Below, piece by piece: positions 52,768 to 61,740 of a stretch of 64,000 nt of DNA. The stretch's first letter is position 1; every line of letters starts with the position of its first letter. The stretch is taken from positions 248,001-312,000 of the forward strand of contig NIOE01000008.1 of the NCBI GenBank assembly GCA_002205125.1, given 5' to 3'. This stretch comes from Roseateles noduli (GTDB taxonomy: Bacteria > Pseudomonadota > Gammaproteobacteria > Burkholderiales > Burkholderiaceae_C). The translations under genes were made by a program, and so were the position numbers. The notes beneath the pieces are model-generated. The model was not told the origin of the DNA. It searched no databases and saw nothing but the letters and a program-made list of their open reading frames with translations.

Positions 52768-53283
52768 TCAGCCTGCAGCGAGAAAGAGGTGGAGCCTGAG
52801 CGACGCCCACTGCGCTTCGTGCGCGCGTCGCGACAGCGCGATCCAGCGCTCCGGCGGCGTGCGACCGCGAACACCTTCCGCATCGGTCGCGGCGTTGAGC
52901 CGCAGCAGCATCCACTGTTCGAGGTCGACGACGACGTCCGGCGTGATGGCAAGCGGCTCTCCCGCGCGCTGCCACCACCACTGCGCGCCGTCCCATCGCA
53001 GGACGGCTGGCGCGCGCGCGCGGACCGGCAGCGCGACACCGGCCGCGGCGCCCATCAGGACCGCGAGCCACGGACCGACACCGTTGGCAACAACGTCGGC
53101 GAAGACACCGGAACCGGCGCGGGCGAAGGCCTCGGCGACACCGGTCTGAAGCAGCACCGCGATCAACGCCGCGGCCAGGCCGCCGCCAAGTACCGCGCGC
53201 TGCACGCGCACCCAGCGCCTGTCGTCCGCCAATGAAAAACGCCGGGCAGTGGCCCGGCGTGAGGTCGATCGGTCCGGCGTCAT
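52768..53283 (-). CDS. hypothetical membrane protein, YgfX-like layout
   Basis: The 171-residue protein has two hydrophobic helices (about 29-47 and 65-85) followed by a cytoplasmic part that reads VLRWDGAQWWWQ, then VVDLEQWMLLRL and RWIALSRRAHEAQWASLRLHLF. The order of helices, the LRWxGxxW strand, the LRL strand and the xxEAxWxxLR end resembles YgfX/CptA of E. coli, the partner of SdhE, although overall similarity is low. It fills the place between fabF and mucD where rpoE and rse genes usually lie. Function unknown. Confidence 0.7.
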   Translation of the reverse strand: MTPDRSTSRRATARRFSLADDRRWVRVQRAVLGGGLAAALIAVLLQTGVAEAFARAGSGVFADVVANGVGPWLAVLMGAAAGVALPVRARAPAVLRWDGAQWWWQRAGEPLAITPDVVVDLEQWMLLRLNAATDAEGVRGRTPPERWIALSRRAHEAQWASLRLHLFLAAG

Positions 53284-53333
53284 GGGGCGCCGTCCGTGTC
53301 GTTCAGACTCGACGTGATCAGGCGATCACGCGA

Positions 53334-54581
53334 TCAGATCCGCTTGAAGATCAGCGTGCCGTTGGTGCCGCCGAAACCGAAGTTGTTCTTCGCGGCGTAC
53401 TCGATCGGCATCTTGCGCGCCTCGTTGGCGCAGTAGTCCAGGTCGCACTCGGGATCCTGGTTGAAGATGTTGATCGTCGGCGGAGCGACCTGGTCATGCA
53501 GCGACATGACGGTGAAGACGGACTCGATGCCGCCAGCGCCGCCCAGCAGGTGGCCGGTCATCGACTTGGTCGACGACACCACCAGACCGTTCTTCGCATG
53601 GTCGCCGAAGGCCTTCTTGATCGCGTTGGTCTCGTTCGCATCGCCCAGGGGCGTGGACGTGCCGTGCGCGTTCATGTACTGGATCTGGTCCGCGTTCAAC
53701 CCGGCGTTGCGCAGCGCGTTGCGCATCGAGCGCGTCGGGCCGTCCACGTCGGGCGCGGTCATGTGGTACGCGTCGGCGCTCATGCCGAAGCCGACCAGCT
53801 CCGCATAGATCTTGGCGCCGCGCTTCTTGGCGTGTTCGTACTCTTCGAGCACCAGCACGCCGGCGCCCTCGCCCAGCACGAAGCCGTCGCGATCCTTGTC
53901 CCAGGGGCGGGACGCGGTCTTGGGGTCGTCGTTGCGGGTGGACAGCGCGCGGGCCGCGGCGAAACCGCCGACGCCCAGCGGCGACACCGTCGATTCCGAA
54001 CCGCCGGCGACCATGACGTCGGCGTCGCCCGCCTCGATCATGCGTCCGGCGGTGCCGATGCTGTGCAGACCCGTGGTGCAGGCCGTCACGATGGCCAGGT
54101 TCGGGCCCTTGAACCCGCACTTGATCGAGACGTGACCCGAGATCATGTTGATGATCGAGGCCGGCACGAAGAACGGACTGACGCGGCGCGGGCCGCGGTT
54201 GGTCAGTTCCGCGTGGGTCTCCTCGATCATCGGCAGGCCGCCGATGCCGGAGCCGACGAGCACGCCGATGCGTTCCGCCAGTTCCGGGTCGAGCGCGTCG
54301 CCGGTGGGCAGACCCGCGTCGCGGATCGCCTGCAGCGAAGCCGCCAGCCCGTAATGGATGAAGGTATCCATGTGGCGGGCTTCCTTCGCGGGGATGTAGT
54401 CATCCACCTTGAAGTCCTTGACCTCTCCCGCGAAATGGCAGGCGAGGACCGAGGCATCGAAACGGGTGATGGTGTCGATGCCGGACTTGCCAGCCACGAT
54501 GTTGGCCCAGCCTTCCTCGACCGTGTTACCCACGGGCGAGATCAGGCCGAGACCGGTGACGACGACGCGACGACGGCTCAT
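53334..54581 (-). CDS. fabF: 3-oxoacyl-[acyl-carrier-protein] synthase II
   Basis: The 415-residue condensing enzyme elongates acyl chains by malonyl-ACP and controls unsaturated fatty acid length. Catalytic Cys168 is in [10 protein letters not shown]; the two His residues lie in [11 protein letters not shown] and [13 protein letters not shown]; the C-terminal [14 protein letters not shown] is complete. It is nine bases downstream of acpP and ends the fatty-acid cluster. Confidence 0.97.
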   Translation of the reverse strand: MSRRRVVVTGLGLISPVGNTVEEGWANIVAGKSGIDTITRFDASVLACHFAGEVKDFKVDDYIPAKEARHMDTFIHYGLAASLQAIRDAGLPTGDALDPELAERIGVLVGSGIGGLPMIEETHAELTNRGPRRVSPFFVPASIINMISGHVSIKCGFKGPNLAIVTACTTGLHSIGTAGRMIEAGDADVMVAGGSESTVSPLGVGGFAAARALSTRNDDPKTASRPWDKDRDGFVLGEGAGVLVLEEYEHAKKRGAKIYAELVGFGMSADAYHMTAPDVDGPTRSMRNALRNAGLNADQIQYMNAHGTSTPLGDANETNAIKKAFGDHAKNGLVVSSTKSMTGHLLGGAGGIESVFTVMSLHDQVAPPTINIFNQDPECDLDYCANEARKMPIEYAAKNNFGFGGTNGTLIFKRI

Positions 54582-54590
54582 GCTGCTTGC

Positions 54591-54830
54591 TTACGCCTTC
54601 TGGTGCTTGACCGCGTAGTCGATGGCCAGCTGCACGGTGGTGATCTTCTCGGCCTCTTCGTCCGGGATCTCGATGCCGAACTCGTCTTCGAGGGCCATCA
54701 CCAGTTCCACGGTGTCCAGAGAATCAGCGCCCAGATCGGCGACGAAGGCCTTTTCATTGGTCACATCGGCTTCGGGCACGCCGAGCTGCTCGGCGATGAT
54801 TTTCTTGACACGTGCTTCGATATCGCTCAT
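54591..54830 (-). CDS. acpP: acyl carrier protein
   Basis: The 79-residue acidic protein carries growing acyl chains on a phosphopantetheine attached to Ser37 in the [15 protein letters not shown] motif. AcpS, encoded at 43322, makes this modification. TGGAGGAG is a strong ribosome-binding site. The 195 bases separating it from fabG are the largest gap in the cluster, so acpP and fabF may have an extra promoter, as the high level of ACP would require. Confidence 0.97.
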   Translation of the reverse strand: MSDIEARVKKIIAEQLGVPEADVTNEKAFVADLGADSLDTVELVMALEDEFGIEIPDEEAEKITTVQLAIDYAVKHQKA

Positions 54831-55025
54831 GACTCCTCCAGGAGGGGGTGGTTTGCTAGAACAACCCGGGATTCTAAGGCCTTAGAGTGGCGCCCCTAGT
54901 CGGACCTCCCGAGGCGCGACTTCCACGATGGAGACGGCGCGCGCTCGCACTCTATCAGCCCTACACCGGCCGGGTGAATCCGGTGGGCGGGCCGCCCGCG
55001 CAACGCGCGCGGGACGGGATCCACC

Positions 55026-55775
55026 TCAATTCATGTACATGCCGCCGTTGACGTGCAGCTCGACGCCCGTGATGTAGCTGGCTTCCGGGGAAGCCAGGAA
55101 CGCCACGGCGTGGGCGATCTCGGCCGGATCGCCCAGGCGGCCGGCGGGGATCTGGGCCAGCAGCGCGGTCTTCTGCGCCTCGGGCAGCACCTCGGTCATG
55201 TCGGTGGCGATGAAGCCGGGGGCGACGCAGTTGACGGTGACCGAGCGGCTGCCGAGCTCCCGGGCCAGGGCACGCGTCATGCCCGCGACGCCGGCCTTGG
55301 CCGCGGCGTAGTTGGCCTGGCCGGCGTTGCCGGAGGCGCCCACCACCGAGGTGATGTTGATGATGCGGCCGTAGCGCTGCTTCATCATCGGGCGCATCAC
55401 GGCGCGGCTGGCGCGGAACACGGCCTTCAGGTTGGTGTCCAGGACGGCGTCCCAGTCCTCGTCCTTCATCCGCATGGACAGCATGTCCTTGGTGATGCCG
55501 GCGTTGTTGACCAGCACCTGGATGCCGCCGTCCTGCTTGACGATCGCATCGATCAGCGCATCCACGGCCGCGCCGTCGTTGACGTTCAGGACCGCGCCGC
55601 GGCCGCCGTGCGGCGCCAGGGCCTCGGTGATGGCCGACGCGCCGGACTCGCTGGTCGCGGTGCCGATCACGACGAAGCCCTTCCGGGCCAGCGTCAGGGC
55701 AATCGCGCGGCCGATGCCGCGGCTGGCGCCGGTCACCAGGGCGACCTGCTTCTTGTCGGTGTTGTTCTCGGACAT
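55026..55775 (-). CDS. fabG: 3-oxoacyl-[acyl-carrier-protein] reductase
   Basis: The 249-residue short-chain dehydrogenase reduces 3-oxoacyl-ACP with NADPH. TGASRGIGRAIA is the cofactor loop, VNNAGITKDML and NITSVVGASGN supply Asn and Ser, and the catalytic Tyr and Lys are in GQANYAAAKAGV. It lies 53 bases downstream of fabD. Confidence 0.97.
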   Translation of the reverse strand: MSENNTDKKQVALVTGASRGIGRAIALTLARKGFVVIGTATSESGASAITEALAPHGGRGAVLNVNDGAAVDALIDAIVKQDGGIQVLVNNAGITKDMLSMRMKDEDWDAVLDTNLKAVFRASRAVMRPMMKQRYGRIINITSVVGASGNAGQANYAAAKAGVAGMTRALARELGSRSVTVNCVAPGFIATDMTEVLPEAQKTALLAQIPAGRLGDPAEIAHAVAFLASPEASYITGVELHVNGGMYMN

Positions 55776-55828
55776 GAGGAACCTCGGGGGGAATTCGGAA
55801 GGAAGGGAACCGCGGTGCTCGCCGCGAC

Positions 55829-56770
55829 TCAGGCCAGCAGCGCCTTGGCTTCAACCAGCGAGGCCGGATCCAGCACCGTCGCGCTGACCAGGTCGGCGTC
55901 GATGCGCTTGGCCATGCCGGCCAGCACCTTGCCGGGGCCGCATTCGATGACGGTGTTCAGGCCGCGCGCCTTGAGCGCCTGCATGACCTCGACCCAGCGC
56001 ACCGGGCCGAAGGCCTGGCGGAACAGCGCGTCACGCAGCGCCTGGGCGTCGTCGGTCACGGCGACGTCGATGTTGTTGATCACCGGGAAGGCCGCGGCCT
56101 GGAACGACACGGCGGCGAGCTTCTCGCGCAGGCGTTCGGCGGCCGGCTTCATCAGGCTGGAGTGGAACGGCGCCGACACCGGCAGCGGCAGCGCGCGCTT
56201 CGCGCCGGCGGCCTTGAGGGCCTCGTTGGCCTTCTCGACGCCCGCCTTCGAGCCGGCGATCACCGTCTGCTTCGGGTCGTTGAAGTTGACGGCCTCGACG
56301 ACCTCGCCCGTTTCGGCGGCGATCTTCTGGCAGACCTCGCGGACGACGGCGGCGTCCAGGCCCAGGATGGCCGACATCGCGCCGGTGCCCACCGGCACGG
56401 CTTCCTGCATCGCCTGCGCGCGGAAGCGCACCAGCGGCAGCGCGTCGGCCAGGCTCAGCGCGCCCGCGGCGACCAGCGCCGTGTATTCGCCCAGCGAGTG
56501 GCCGGCGGCCGCCGACGGCACCAGACCGGTCTCCGCGATCCAGGCGCGGTAGTTCGCGATGCCGGCGGTCAGCATGACCGGCTGGGTGTTGGTGGTGAGG
56601 TCCAGTTGGTCCTTCGGGCCGTTCTTGATCAGCGCGCCGATGTCCTCGCCGAGCGCGGCCGAGGCTTCGGCCAGCGTGCGCACCACTTCCGGATGATCAC
56701 CCCAGGCGTCCAGCATGCCGACCGACTGCGAGCCCTGGCCGGGGAAGACGATTGCGAAGTTCTTGCTCAT
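55829..56770 (-). CDS. fabD: malonyl-CoA:ACP transacylase
   Basis: The 313-residue enzyme loads malonyl groups onto ACP. It opens FAIVFPGQGSQSVGM; the nucleophile Ser is in AAGHSLGEYTALVAAG, with the partner His in PVSAPFHSSLM. It sits between fabH and fabG; a 143-base gap separates it from fabH without an obvious terminator or promoter. Confidence 0.97.
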   Translation of the reverse strand: MSKNFAIVFPGQGSQSVGMLDAWGDHPEVVRTLAEASAALGEDIGALIKNGPKDQLDLTTNTQPVMLTAGIANYRAWIAETGLVPSAAAGHSLGEYTALVAAGALSLADALPLVRFRAQAMQEAVPVGTGAMSAILGLDAAVVREVCQKIAAETGEVVEAVNFNDPKQTVIAGSKAGVEKANEALKAAGAKRALPLPVSAPFHSSLMKPAAERLREKLAAVSFQAAAFPVINNIDVAVTDDAQALRDALFRQAFGPVRWVEVMQALKARGLNTVIECGPGKVLAGMAKRIDADLVSATVLDPASLVEAKALLA

Positions 56771-56913
56771 GGTTCGAGTCCGTGACTATCGATGAGGAGG
56801 GAGAAGCGCGCATGACAGCGGCACGACACGCCGGGTGCCGCGGTCGTCCGCGCGCGTCCGGCCGCCAGGCGGAGTGCCGGAAGGCGAGCCGGAACGGCTT
56901 CGGAAGTCGGGAA

Positions 56914-57903
56914 TCAGAAGTCCAGCAGCACCGCGCCCCAGGTGAAGCCGCCGCCGACGCCTTCCAGCATCACCGTGTCGCCGCGCTTGATCTTGCCGGC
57001 GCGCACCGCGACGTCGAAGGCCAGCGGGATCGAGGCGGCGGAGGTGTTGCCGTGCTCGTCGACGGTGGCGATCAGCTTGTCCAGCGGCATCTTCAGCTTC
57101 TTGGCCGTGCCCTGCATGATGCGGATGTTGGCCTGGTGCGGGATCAGCCAGTCGATGTCGGCGTCGGTGCGACCAGCCTTGTCGAGGACCGATCTTGCGA
57201 CCTTCTCCAGCACGCCCACGGCCAGCTTGAACACCGCCTGGCCGTCCATCTTCAGCAGCGGATGGCCGAGGACCTCGCCGCCGGACACGGTGCCCGGGGT
57301 GCAGAGGATGTCGACATGGCGGCCGTCGGCATGCAGCTCGCTGGCGAGGATGCCGGGCTCGTCGCTGGCGCCGACCACCACGGCGCCGGCGCCGTCGCCG
57401 AACAGCACGCAGGTCGTGCGGTCCTTGAAGTCGAGGATGCGCGAGAACACCTCGGCGCCCACCACCAGCGCCTTGGTCGCGGCGCCGGTCTTGATCATCG
57501 AGTCGGCGACCGTCAGCGCGTACACGAAGCCCGAACACACGGCCTGCACGTCGAAGGCGGCGCAGCCGTGGATGCCCAGCTTCTGCTGCAGCAGGCAGGC
57601 GGTCGAGGGGAACACCATGTCCGGCGTGGACGTGGCGACGATGATCAGGTCGATCTCGTCGGCCCGCACGCCGGCGGATTCCAGTGCGGCCAGCGAAGCC
57701 GGCAGCGCCAGGTCGCTGGAGGTGACGTGCGGATCGGCGAAGTGCCGGGCATGGATGCCGGTGCGTTCGACGATCCAGTCGTGCGAGGTTTCAATCCCGT
57801 CCCGGGCGAGGCGTTCCGCCAGGGCCGAGTTGGTGACGCGGTTCGCGGGCAGGTAGCTGCCCGTTCCGAGGATGCGGGCGTGGCGCGTGGAAGCAGTGGT
57901 CAT
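56914..57903 (-). CDS. fabH: 3-oxoacyl-[acyl-carrier-protein] synthase III
   Basis: The 329-residue enzyme starts fatty-acid synthesis by condensing acetyl-CoA with malonyl-ACP. Catalytic Cys123 is in [11 protein letters not shown], followed by the His in [12 protein letters not shown] and the Asn in [15 protein letters not shown]. Its ATG overlaps the plsX stop codon by four bases (ATGA), so the two are translationally coupled. Confidence 0.97.
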   Translation of the reverse strand: MTTASTRHARILGTGSYLPANRVTNSALAERLARDGIETSHDWIVERTGIHARHFADPHVTSSDLALPASLAALESAGVRADEIDLIIVATSTPDMVFPSTACLLQQKLGIHGCAAFDVQAVCSGFVYALTVADSMIKTGAATKALVVGAEVFSRILDFKDRTTCVLFGDGAGAVVVGASDEPGILASELHADGRHVDILCTPGTVSGGEVLGHPLLKMDGQAVFKLAVGVLEKVARSVLDKAGRTDADIDWLIPHQANIRIMQGTAKKLKMPLDKLIATVDEHGNTSAASIPLAFDVAVRAGKIKRGDTVMLEGVGGGFTWGAVLLDF

Positions 57904-59033
57904 GCAGCGTGGGCGGCCGTGGCCGCCGTGTCTCCAGCATCGCCGCCCTCCTCGTTGGCAGGCGCGGGGAGCGCCTGCAGCGTGGCGACGATGCGATCGT
58001 GAACCCGGTCCAGGAGCCGGTTGCGGGCCGCATCATACGCCCGGTTCAATGCCTGCTCGAAAGCGAAGGCATCGGCCGAACCGTGGCTCTTGAAGACCAG
58101 TCCGCGCAGGCCCAGCAGCGCGGCGCCGTTGAAGCGGCGATGGTCCACGCGGTCCTTGAAGCGCTGCAGCACCGGCATCGCCAGCAGCGCGATCGCCTTG
58201 GTCCACCAGTTGCGGGTGAACTCCGCCTTGATGAAGCTGGAGATCATGCTGGCCAGCCCTTCGGCCGTTTTCAGCGCCACGTTGCCGACGAAGCCGTCGC
58301 AGACCACGATGTCCGTCGTGCCCTTGAAGATGTCGTTGCCCTCCACGTTGCCGTGGAAGTTCAGCTGGTCGTGCGAGGCGGCCTCGCGCAGCAGTTCGCC
58401 GGCGCGCTTGATCGTCTCGTTGCCCTTGATCATCTCCTCGCCGATGTTCAGCAGGCCGACCGTCGGGTTCTCCTTGCCGTCCACCGCCGACACCAGCGCG
58501 CTGCCCATCACGGCGAACTGCAGCAGGTGTTCCGGACCGCAGTCGACGTTGGCGCCCAGGTCCAGCACCGTGGTGAAGCCGCCGATCTGGTTGGGCATCA
58601 CGGTGGCGATGGCCGGACGGTCGATGCCTTCCAGCGTCTTCAGCAGGTATTTGGCGACCGCCATCAGCGCGCCGGTGTTGCCCGCCGAGACGCAGGCATG
58701 CGCCTGCGCGGGCGTGCCGTCCTTGGCCGCCTTGAGCTGCGAGAGCGCCACCCGCATCGACGAATCCTTCTTGCGCCGCAGGGCGACCTCGATGGGATCG
58801 TCCATGCTGACGACCTCGCTGGCCGCGACGATGCGGGTGCGGGGCCAGGATTCGGCGGCCTTGAGCGCGTCAGGCAGCCCGACCAGCACGAGCTCCGCCT
58901 GCGGATGCGCGGCGAGGAAGGCCTGGCAGGCCGGAAGGGTGACGGCGGGGCCGTGGTCGCCGCCCATGCAGTCCACCGCCAGGCGGAGCGGCTCGGCGGA
59001 GGGCGATGAGCGGGTGGCGGGAAGTGCGGTCAT
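57900..59033 (-). CDS. plsX: phosphate acyltransferase PlsX
   Basis: The 377-residue enzyme converts acyl-ACP to acyl-phosphate for phospholipid synthesis. It opens [14 protein letters not shown] and contains [23 protein letters not shown] and [15 protein letters not shown], all typical. A C-terminal tail of about 20 Ala/Gly/Asp residues is longer than in E. coli. The ATG at 59033 was chosen because it is preceded by CAGG and matches family starts. A terminator-like hairpin lies between it and rpmF. Confidence 0.95.
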   Translation of the reverse strand: MTALPATRSSPSAEPLRLAVDCMGGDHGPAVTLPACQAFLAAHPQAELVLVGLPDALKAAESWPRTRIVAASEVVSMDDPIEVALRRKKDSSMRVALSQLKAAKDGTPAQAHACVSAGNTGALMAVAKYLLKTLEGIDRPAIATVMPNQIGGFTTVLDLGANVDCGPEHLLQFAVMGSALVSAVDGKENPTVGLLNIGEEMIKGNETIKRAGELLREAASHDQLNFHGNVEGNDIFKGTTDIVVCDGFVGNVALKTAEGLASMISSFIKAEFTRNWWTKAIALLAMPVLQRFKDRVDHRRFNGAALLGLRGLVFKSHGSADAFAFEQALNRAYDAARNRLLDRVHDRIVATLQALPAPANEEGGDAGDTAATAAHAA

Positions 59034-59161
59034 CGAAACCTGAGAAGAACACCGGTCGAAGGTGCGACTGTAGCGACCCCGCAAGAAGCGTGCGCGACAG
59101 CTGGGGCCTTCCAGAGGAAGGATCGGGAACGGTACAGGAACGCGGAGATCAGAAACGCGAA

Positions 59162-59192
59162 AGCCCGGCAACGCGTGATGCGGAACCGGGCT
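59162..59192 (-). terminator. weak terminator or attenuator between rpmF and plsX
   Basis: On the minus strand AGCCCGG (59192-59186) pairs with CCGGGCT (59168-59162) across a 17-base loop and is followed by TT and a mixed tail. It lies about 65 bases after the rpmF stop and could lower plsX-fab transcription relative to rpmF. Confidence 0.5.
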
Positions 59193-59255
59193 CTACTTGT
59201 GGGTGCGACCAGACGGAGGCCTCGAGGAGCCCTCCGGACCGGCTGATCGAATCGA

Positions 59256-59441
59256 TCAGGCCGCGTCGGCCTTGGTCTTCAGCACCTTGCGGCCGCGATA
59301 GAAGCCGTTGGGGCTGATGTGGTGGCGCAGGTGCACTTCACCGGTGGTCGGCTCGATCGCGGTGCCCGGGGTGACCAGGGCATTGTGCGAGCGGTGCATG
59401 CCGCGCTTCGAGGGGGACTTCTTGTTTTGCTGAACGGCCAT
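59256..59441 (-). CDS. rpmF: 50S ribosomal protein L32
   Basis: The 61-residue protein is the full-length ribosomal protein L32, with [19 protein letters not shown] at the start. TAGGAGA precedes the ATG. The gene stands ahead of plsX as in most Gram-negative bacteria, linking ribosome and membrane-lipid synthesis. A short palindrome CTGATCGA-a-TCGATCAG overlaps its stop codon (59243-59259). Confidence 0.97.
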   Translation of the reverse strand: MAVQQNKKSPSKRGMHRSHNALVTPGTAIEPTTGEVHLRHHISPNGFYRGRKVLKTKADAA

Positions 59442-59608
59442 GGTTGATTCTCCTAAAGGCTTCGGCTGGCTGGTGATTCGAGGTTGCTCGGGCTCTCGAG
59501 AGAACTCGAGCTGTACCGCGGATCCGACAAGGATGCTCCGCTACCGACGCCTCGGTCCCGGTTGCGCACCCACGCAGGTGGACGCACTTCGATCCGGGAA
59601 AGCCGGAA

Positions 59609-59637
59609 ACTATAGCACAGCACCGAGCCGGTGTCAC
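59609..59637 (-). promoter_or_regulatory. sigma-70-like promoter for the rpmF-plsX-fab operon
   Basis: On the minus strand GTGACA (59637-59632) and TATAGT (59614-59609) are separated by exactly 17 bases, each one mismatch from consensus. The -35 element overlaps the stop codon of the DUF177 gene, and transcription would begin about 160 bases before rpmF. Confidence 0.72.
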
Positions 59638-60197
59638 GCCTTGCCGCCGGAGCCCTTCTTCAACGCCGCGAGCGCCGCGAACGGATTGGGGCGCTCCTCT
59701 GCCGGCAACTCGTCCTCCTCGACGTTCGCATGCGGCAGCGGTTCGGGGCACACGTCGTGGCGCGGCACGACCGGCAAGGTCAGCAGCAGCTCGTCCTCGA
59801 CCAGCTCGCGCAGGTCCAGGTGGCGCGGCAGCGCCAGGACGTCGTCGTCGGAGTCCATGTCCATCTCCGCCGCCATGTCCTCGTCCTTGACGAAGCGGAA
59901 CCAGCGCGCCACCGTCAGGTCCTCGCGGACCGGCTGGAGACAGCGCTGGCAGGTCACCGCGACCTGCGCTTGCGCGGTCAGTTCCAGCCAAGACTGCGGC
60001 TCGCCGCCTTTGGGTGTGCGCATCTCGCCCTGGGCAGACCAGGACACGGGCGGCCACTGGGCCGGATCGGACTCGGGCGCGGCCGCCTCGGCCAGGCGCG
60101 TCAGGCTGGTCGCGGGCCACTCGCCCTCCAGCGTGCCGCCCTCCCGGGCAAAGACTCCGACATCGAGCTTCAATGGATCGAACGAACGCGGTTTCAT
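59634..60197 (-). CDS. yceD: DUF177/YceD protein, 23S rRNA accumulation factor
   Basis: The 187-residue protein fits the DUF177 (YceD) family, implicated in large-ribosomal-subunit RNA accumulation and nearly always encoded ahead of rpmF. It starts MKPRSFDPLKLDVGVFA and contains VAVTCQRCLQPVRE, whose CxxC is the family signature, then an acidic middle and DVCPEPLPH. The ATG at 60197 follows directly on the divergent maf region; longer frames would overlap maf. Its stop codon overlaps the -35 box of the rpmF promoter. Confidence 0.9.
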   Translation of the reverse strand: MKPRSFDPLKLDVGVFAREGGTLEGEWPATSLTRLAEAAAPESDPAQWPPVSWSAQGEMRTPKGGEPQSWLELTAQAQVAVTCQRCLQPVREDLTVARWFRFVKDEDMAAEMDMDSDDDVLALPRHLDLRELVEDELLLTLPVVPRHDVCPEPLPHANVEEDELPAEERPNPFAALAALKKGSGGKA

Positions 60198-60247
60198 GGG
60201 TCGCAAGTGTACGAGCCGCCTCCACCCCGATGGGACAATCCCGGCCC

Positions 60248-60859
60248 ATGACCACCACCTCCCCGTCGCTCCGCCCGCTCGTACTGGGCTCCACCTCCCG
60301 CTACCGGCGCGAGTTGCTGGAGCGCCTGCGGCTGCCGTTCGAGACGGCGGCGCCCGACGTCGACGAGACGCCGCGGCCGGGCGAAATGCCCGAGGCCCTG
60401 GCCCGCCGGCTGGCCCTGGCCAAGGCCCGGGCGGTGGCGGCGCGCTTCCCGCAGGCGCTGGTGATCGGGTCGGACCAGGTCGCGGACCTGGACGGCCAGC
60501 CGATCGGCAAGCCGGGCTCGCATGAGCGCGCGGTCGAGCAGCTGCGCGCGATGCGCGGTCGCACCGTCGTGTTCCAGACGGCACTGGCCGTGGTCTGCGA
60601 AGCGACCGGCTTCGTCGCGCAAGACCTGGCCCCGGTGCGCGTGCGCTTCCGCGACCTGAGCGATGACGAGATCGAGCGCTATCTCCGCGCCGAGCAGCCC
60701 TACGACTGCGCCGGCAGCGCCAAGGCCGAAGGCCTGGGCATCGCGCTGCTGGAGGCCATCGAGTCGGACGATCCCACGGCGCTCATCGGCCTGCCGCTGA
60801 TCCGCACCGCCGCGCTGCTGCGACAAGGCGGACTGGACGTGTTGAGCCTGCTGGCCTGA
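60248..60859 (+). CDS. Maf-family nucleotide pyrophosphatase (YceF type)
   Basis: The 203-residue protein is a Maf/Ham1-type enzyme. LVLGSTSRYRRELLERL opens the fold, VIGSDQVADLDG holds the conserved Asp, and YDCAGSAKAEGLGIALLE is characteristic of the YceF branch, which hydrolyses 7-methyl-GTP in E. coli. Such enzymes clear non-standard nucleotides. It is divergent from the DUF177 gene by 50 bases and is followed by a methylase gene on the same strand. Confidence 0.9.
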   Translation: MTTTSPSLRPLVLGSTSRYRRELLERLRLPFETAAPDVDETPRPGEMPEALARRLALAKARAVAARFPQALVIGSDQVADLDGQPIGKPGSHERAVEQLRAMRGRTVVFQTALAVVCEATGFVAQDLAPVRVRFRDLSDDEIERYLRAEQPYDCAGSAKAEGLGIALLEAIESDDPTALIGLPLIRTAALLRQGGLDVLSLLA

Positions 60860-60911
60860 AGCAGCACCTCCAGCAGCGACAGAGAACAACAGAGCACTAC
60901 AGAGAACAACA

Positions 60912-61703
60912 ATGACCCGCGGCCGCCTCTTCCTCGTTCCCAACACCCTCGACTTCGGCATGAACGGCCAGGAAGTCGACCTGCGCGAAGTCCTGCCCGA
61001 CGCGGTGCTGGCGAGGGCCGCCTCGATCACGCACTGGGCGGCCGAGAACGCCAAGACCACCCGCGCCTTCCTGAAGCGCGTCGGCGCGATCCATCCGCTG
61101 GCGGTGCCGCTGCAGGAGCAGCAGATCGAGGAACTCCCCCGACCGGCCAAGGGCCGCGGTCCGGCGGCCGGCGCGGTCACGGCCTCGTCGAGCGAAGAGA
61201 AGCTCTGGCTGGCCTTGCTGGAGCCGGCCATGGCCGGTCACGACATCGGCCTGATCTCCGAGGCCGGCATGCCCGCCGTCGCCGATCCGGGCGCGAAGCT
61301 GGTCGCCGCCGCTCACGCGGCGAAGGTGCAGGTCGTGCCGTTGACCGGGCCGAGTTCGCTGCTGATGGCGCTCGCCGCCAGCGGTCTGAACGGCCAGAGC
61401 TTCGCGTTCGTCGGGTATCTGCCGCTCGACGCGGCCGAGCGCACGGCGCGTATCAAGGCGCTCGACGCCTTCTCGGCGCGCGAGCAGCAGACGCAGTTGA
61501 TGATCGAGACGCCCTATCGCAACGGCGCGCTGCTGCAGGCACTGCTGGCGGCGCTGAGGCCGGGCTCGCTCCTGTCAATCAGTTGCGGGCTGAGCCTGAA
61601 GGACGCGTGGACGCATTCGGCCACGGTCGAGCAATGGCGTCAGGCGCCGAAGACGCTGCCGGACAAGGTGCCGGCGGTGTTCGCGATCCTCGGCACGCGC
61701 TGA
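60912..61703 (+). CDS. RsmI-like SAM-dependent methyltransferase (tetrapyrrole methylase fold)
   Basis: The 263-residue protein has the tetrapyrrole-methylase fold: DIGLISEAGMPAVADPGAKLV and VVPLTGPSSLLMALAASG are the RsmI signature blocks, and FVGYLPLDAAER follows. RsmI 2'-O-methylates C1402 of 16S rRNA; this protein is a divergent relative with a different N-terminal half, so its target is uncertain. A 13-base direct repeat (60879-60891 and 60899-60911) lies immediately before the ATG and replaces a normal ribosome-binding site. Confidence 0.82.
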   Translation: MTRGRLFLVPNTLDFGMNGQEVDLREVLPDAVLARAASITHWAAENAKTTRAFLKRVGAIHPLAVPLQEQQIEELPRPAKGRGPAAGAVTASSSEEKLWLALLEPAMAGHDIGLISEAGMPAVADPGAKLVAAAHAAKVQVVPLTGPSSLLMALAASGLNGQSFAFVGYLPLDAAERTARIKALDAFSAREQQTQLMIETPYRNGALLQALLAALRPGSLLSISCGLSLKDAWTHSATVEQWRQAPKTLPDKVPAVFAILGTR

Positions 61704-61740
61704 TCCGCTCCCGCGGATCAGACGCTGGCGACCCCTGCGA

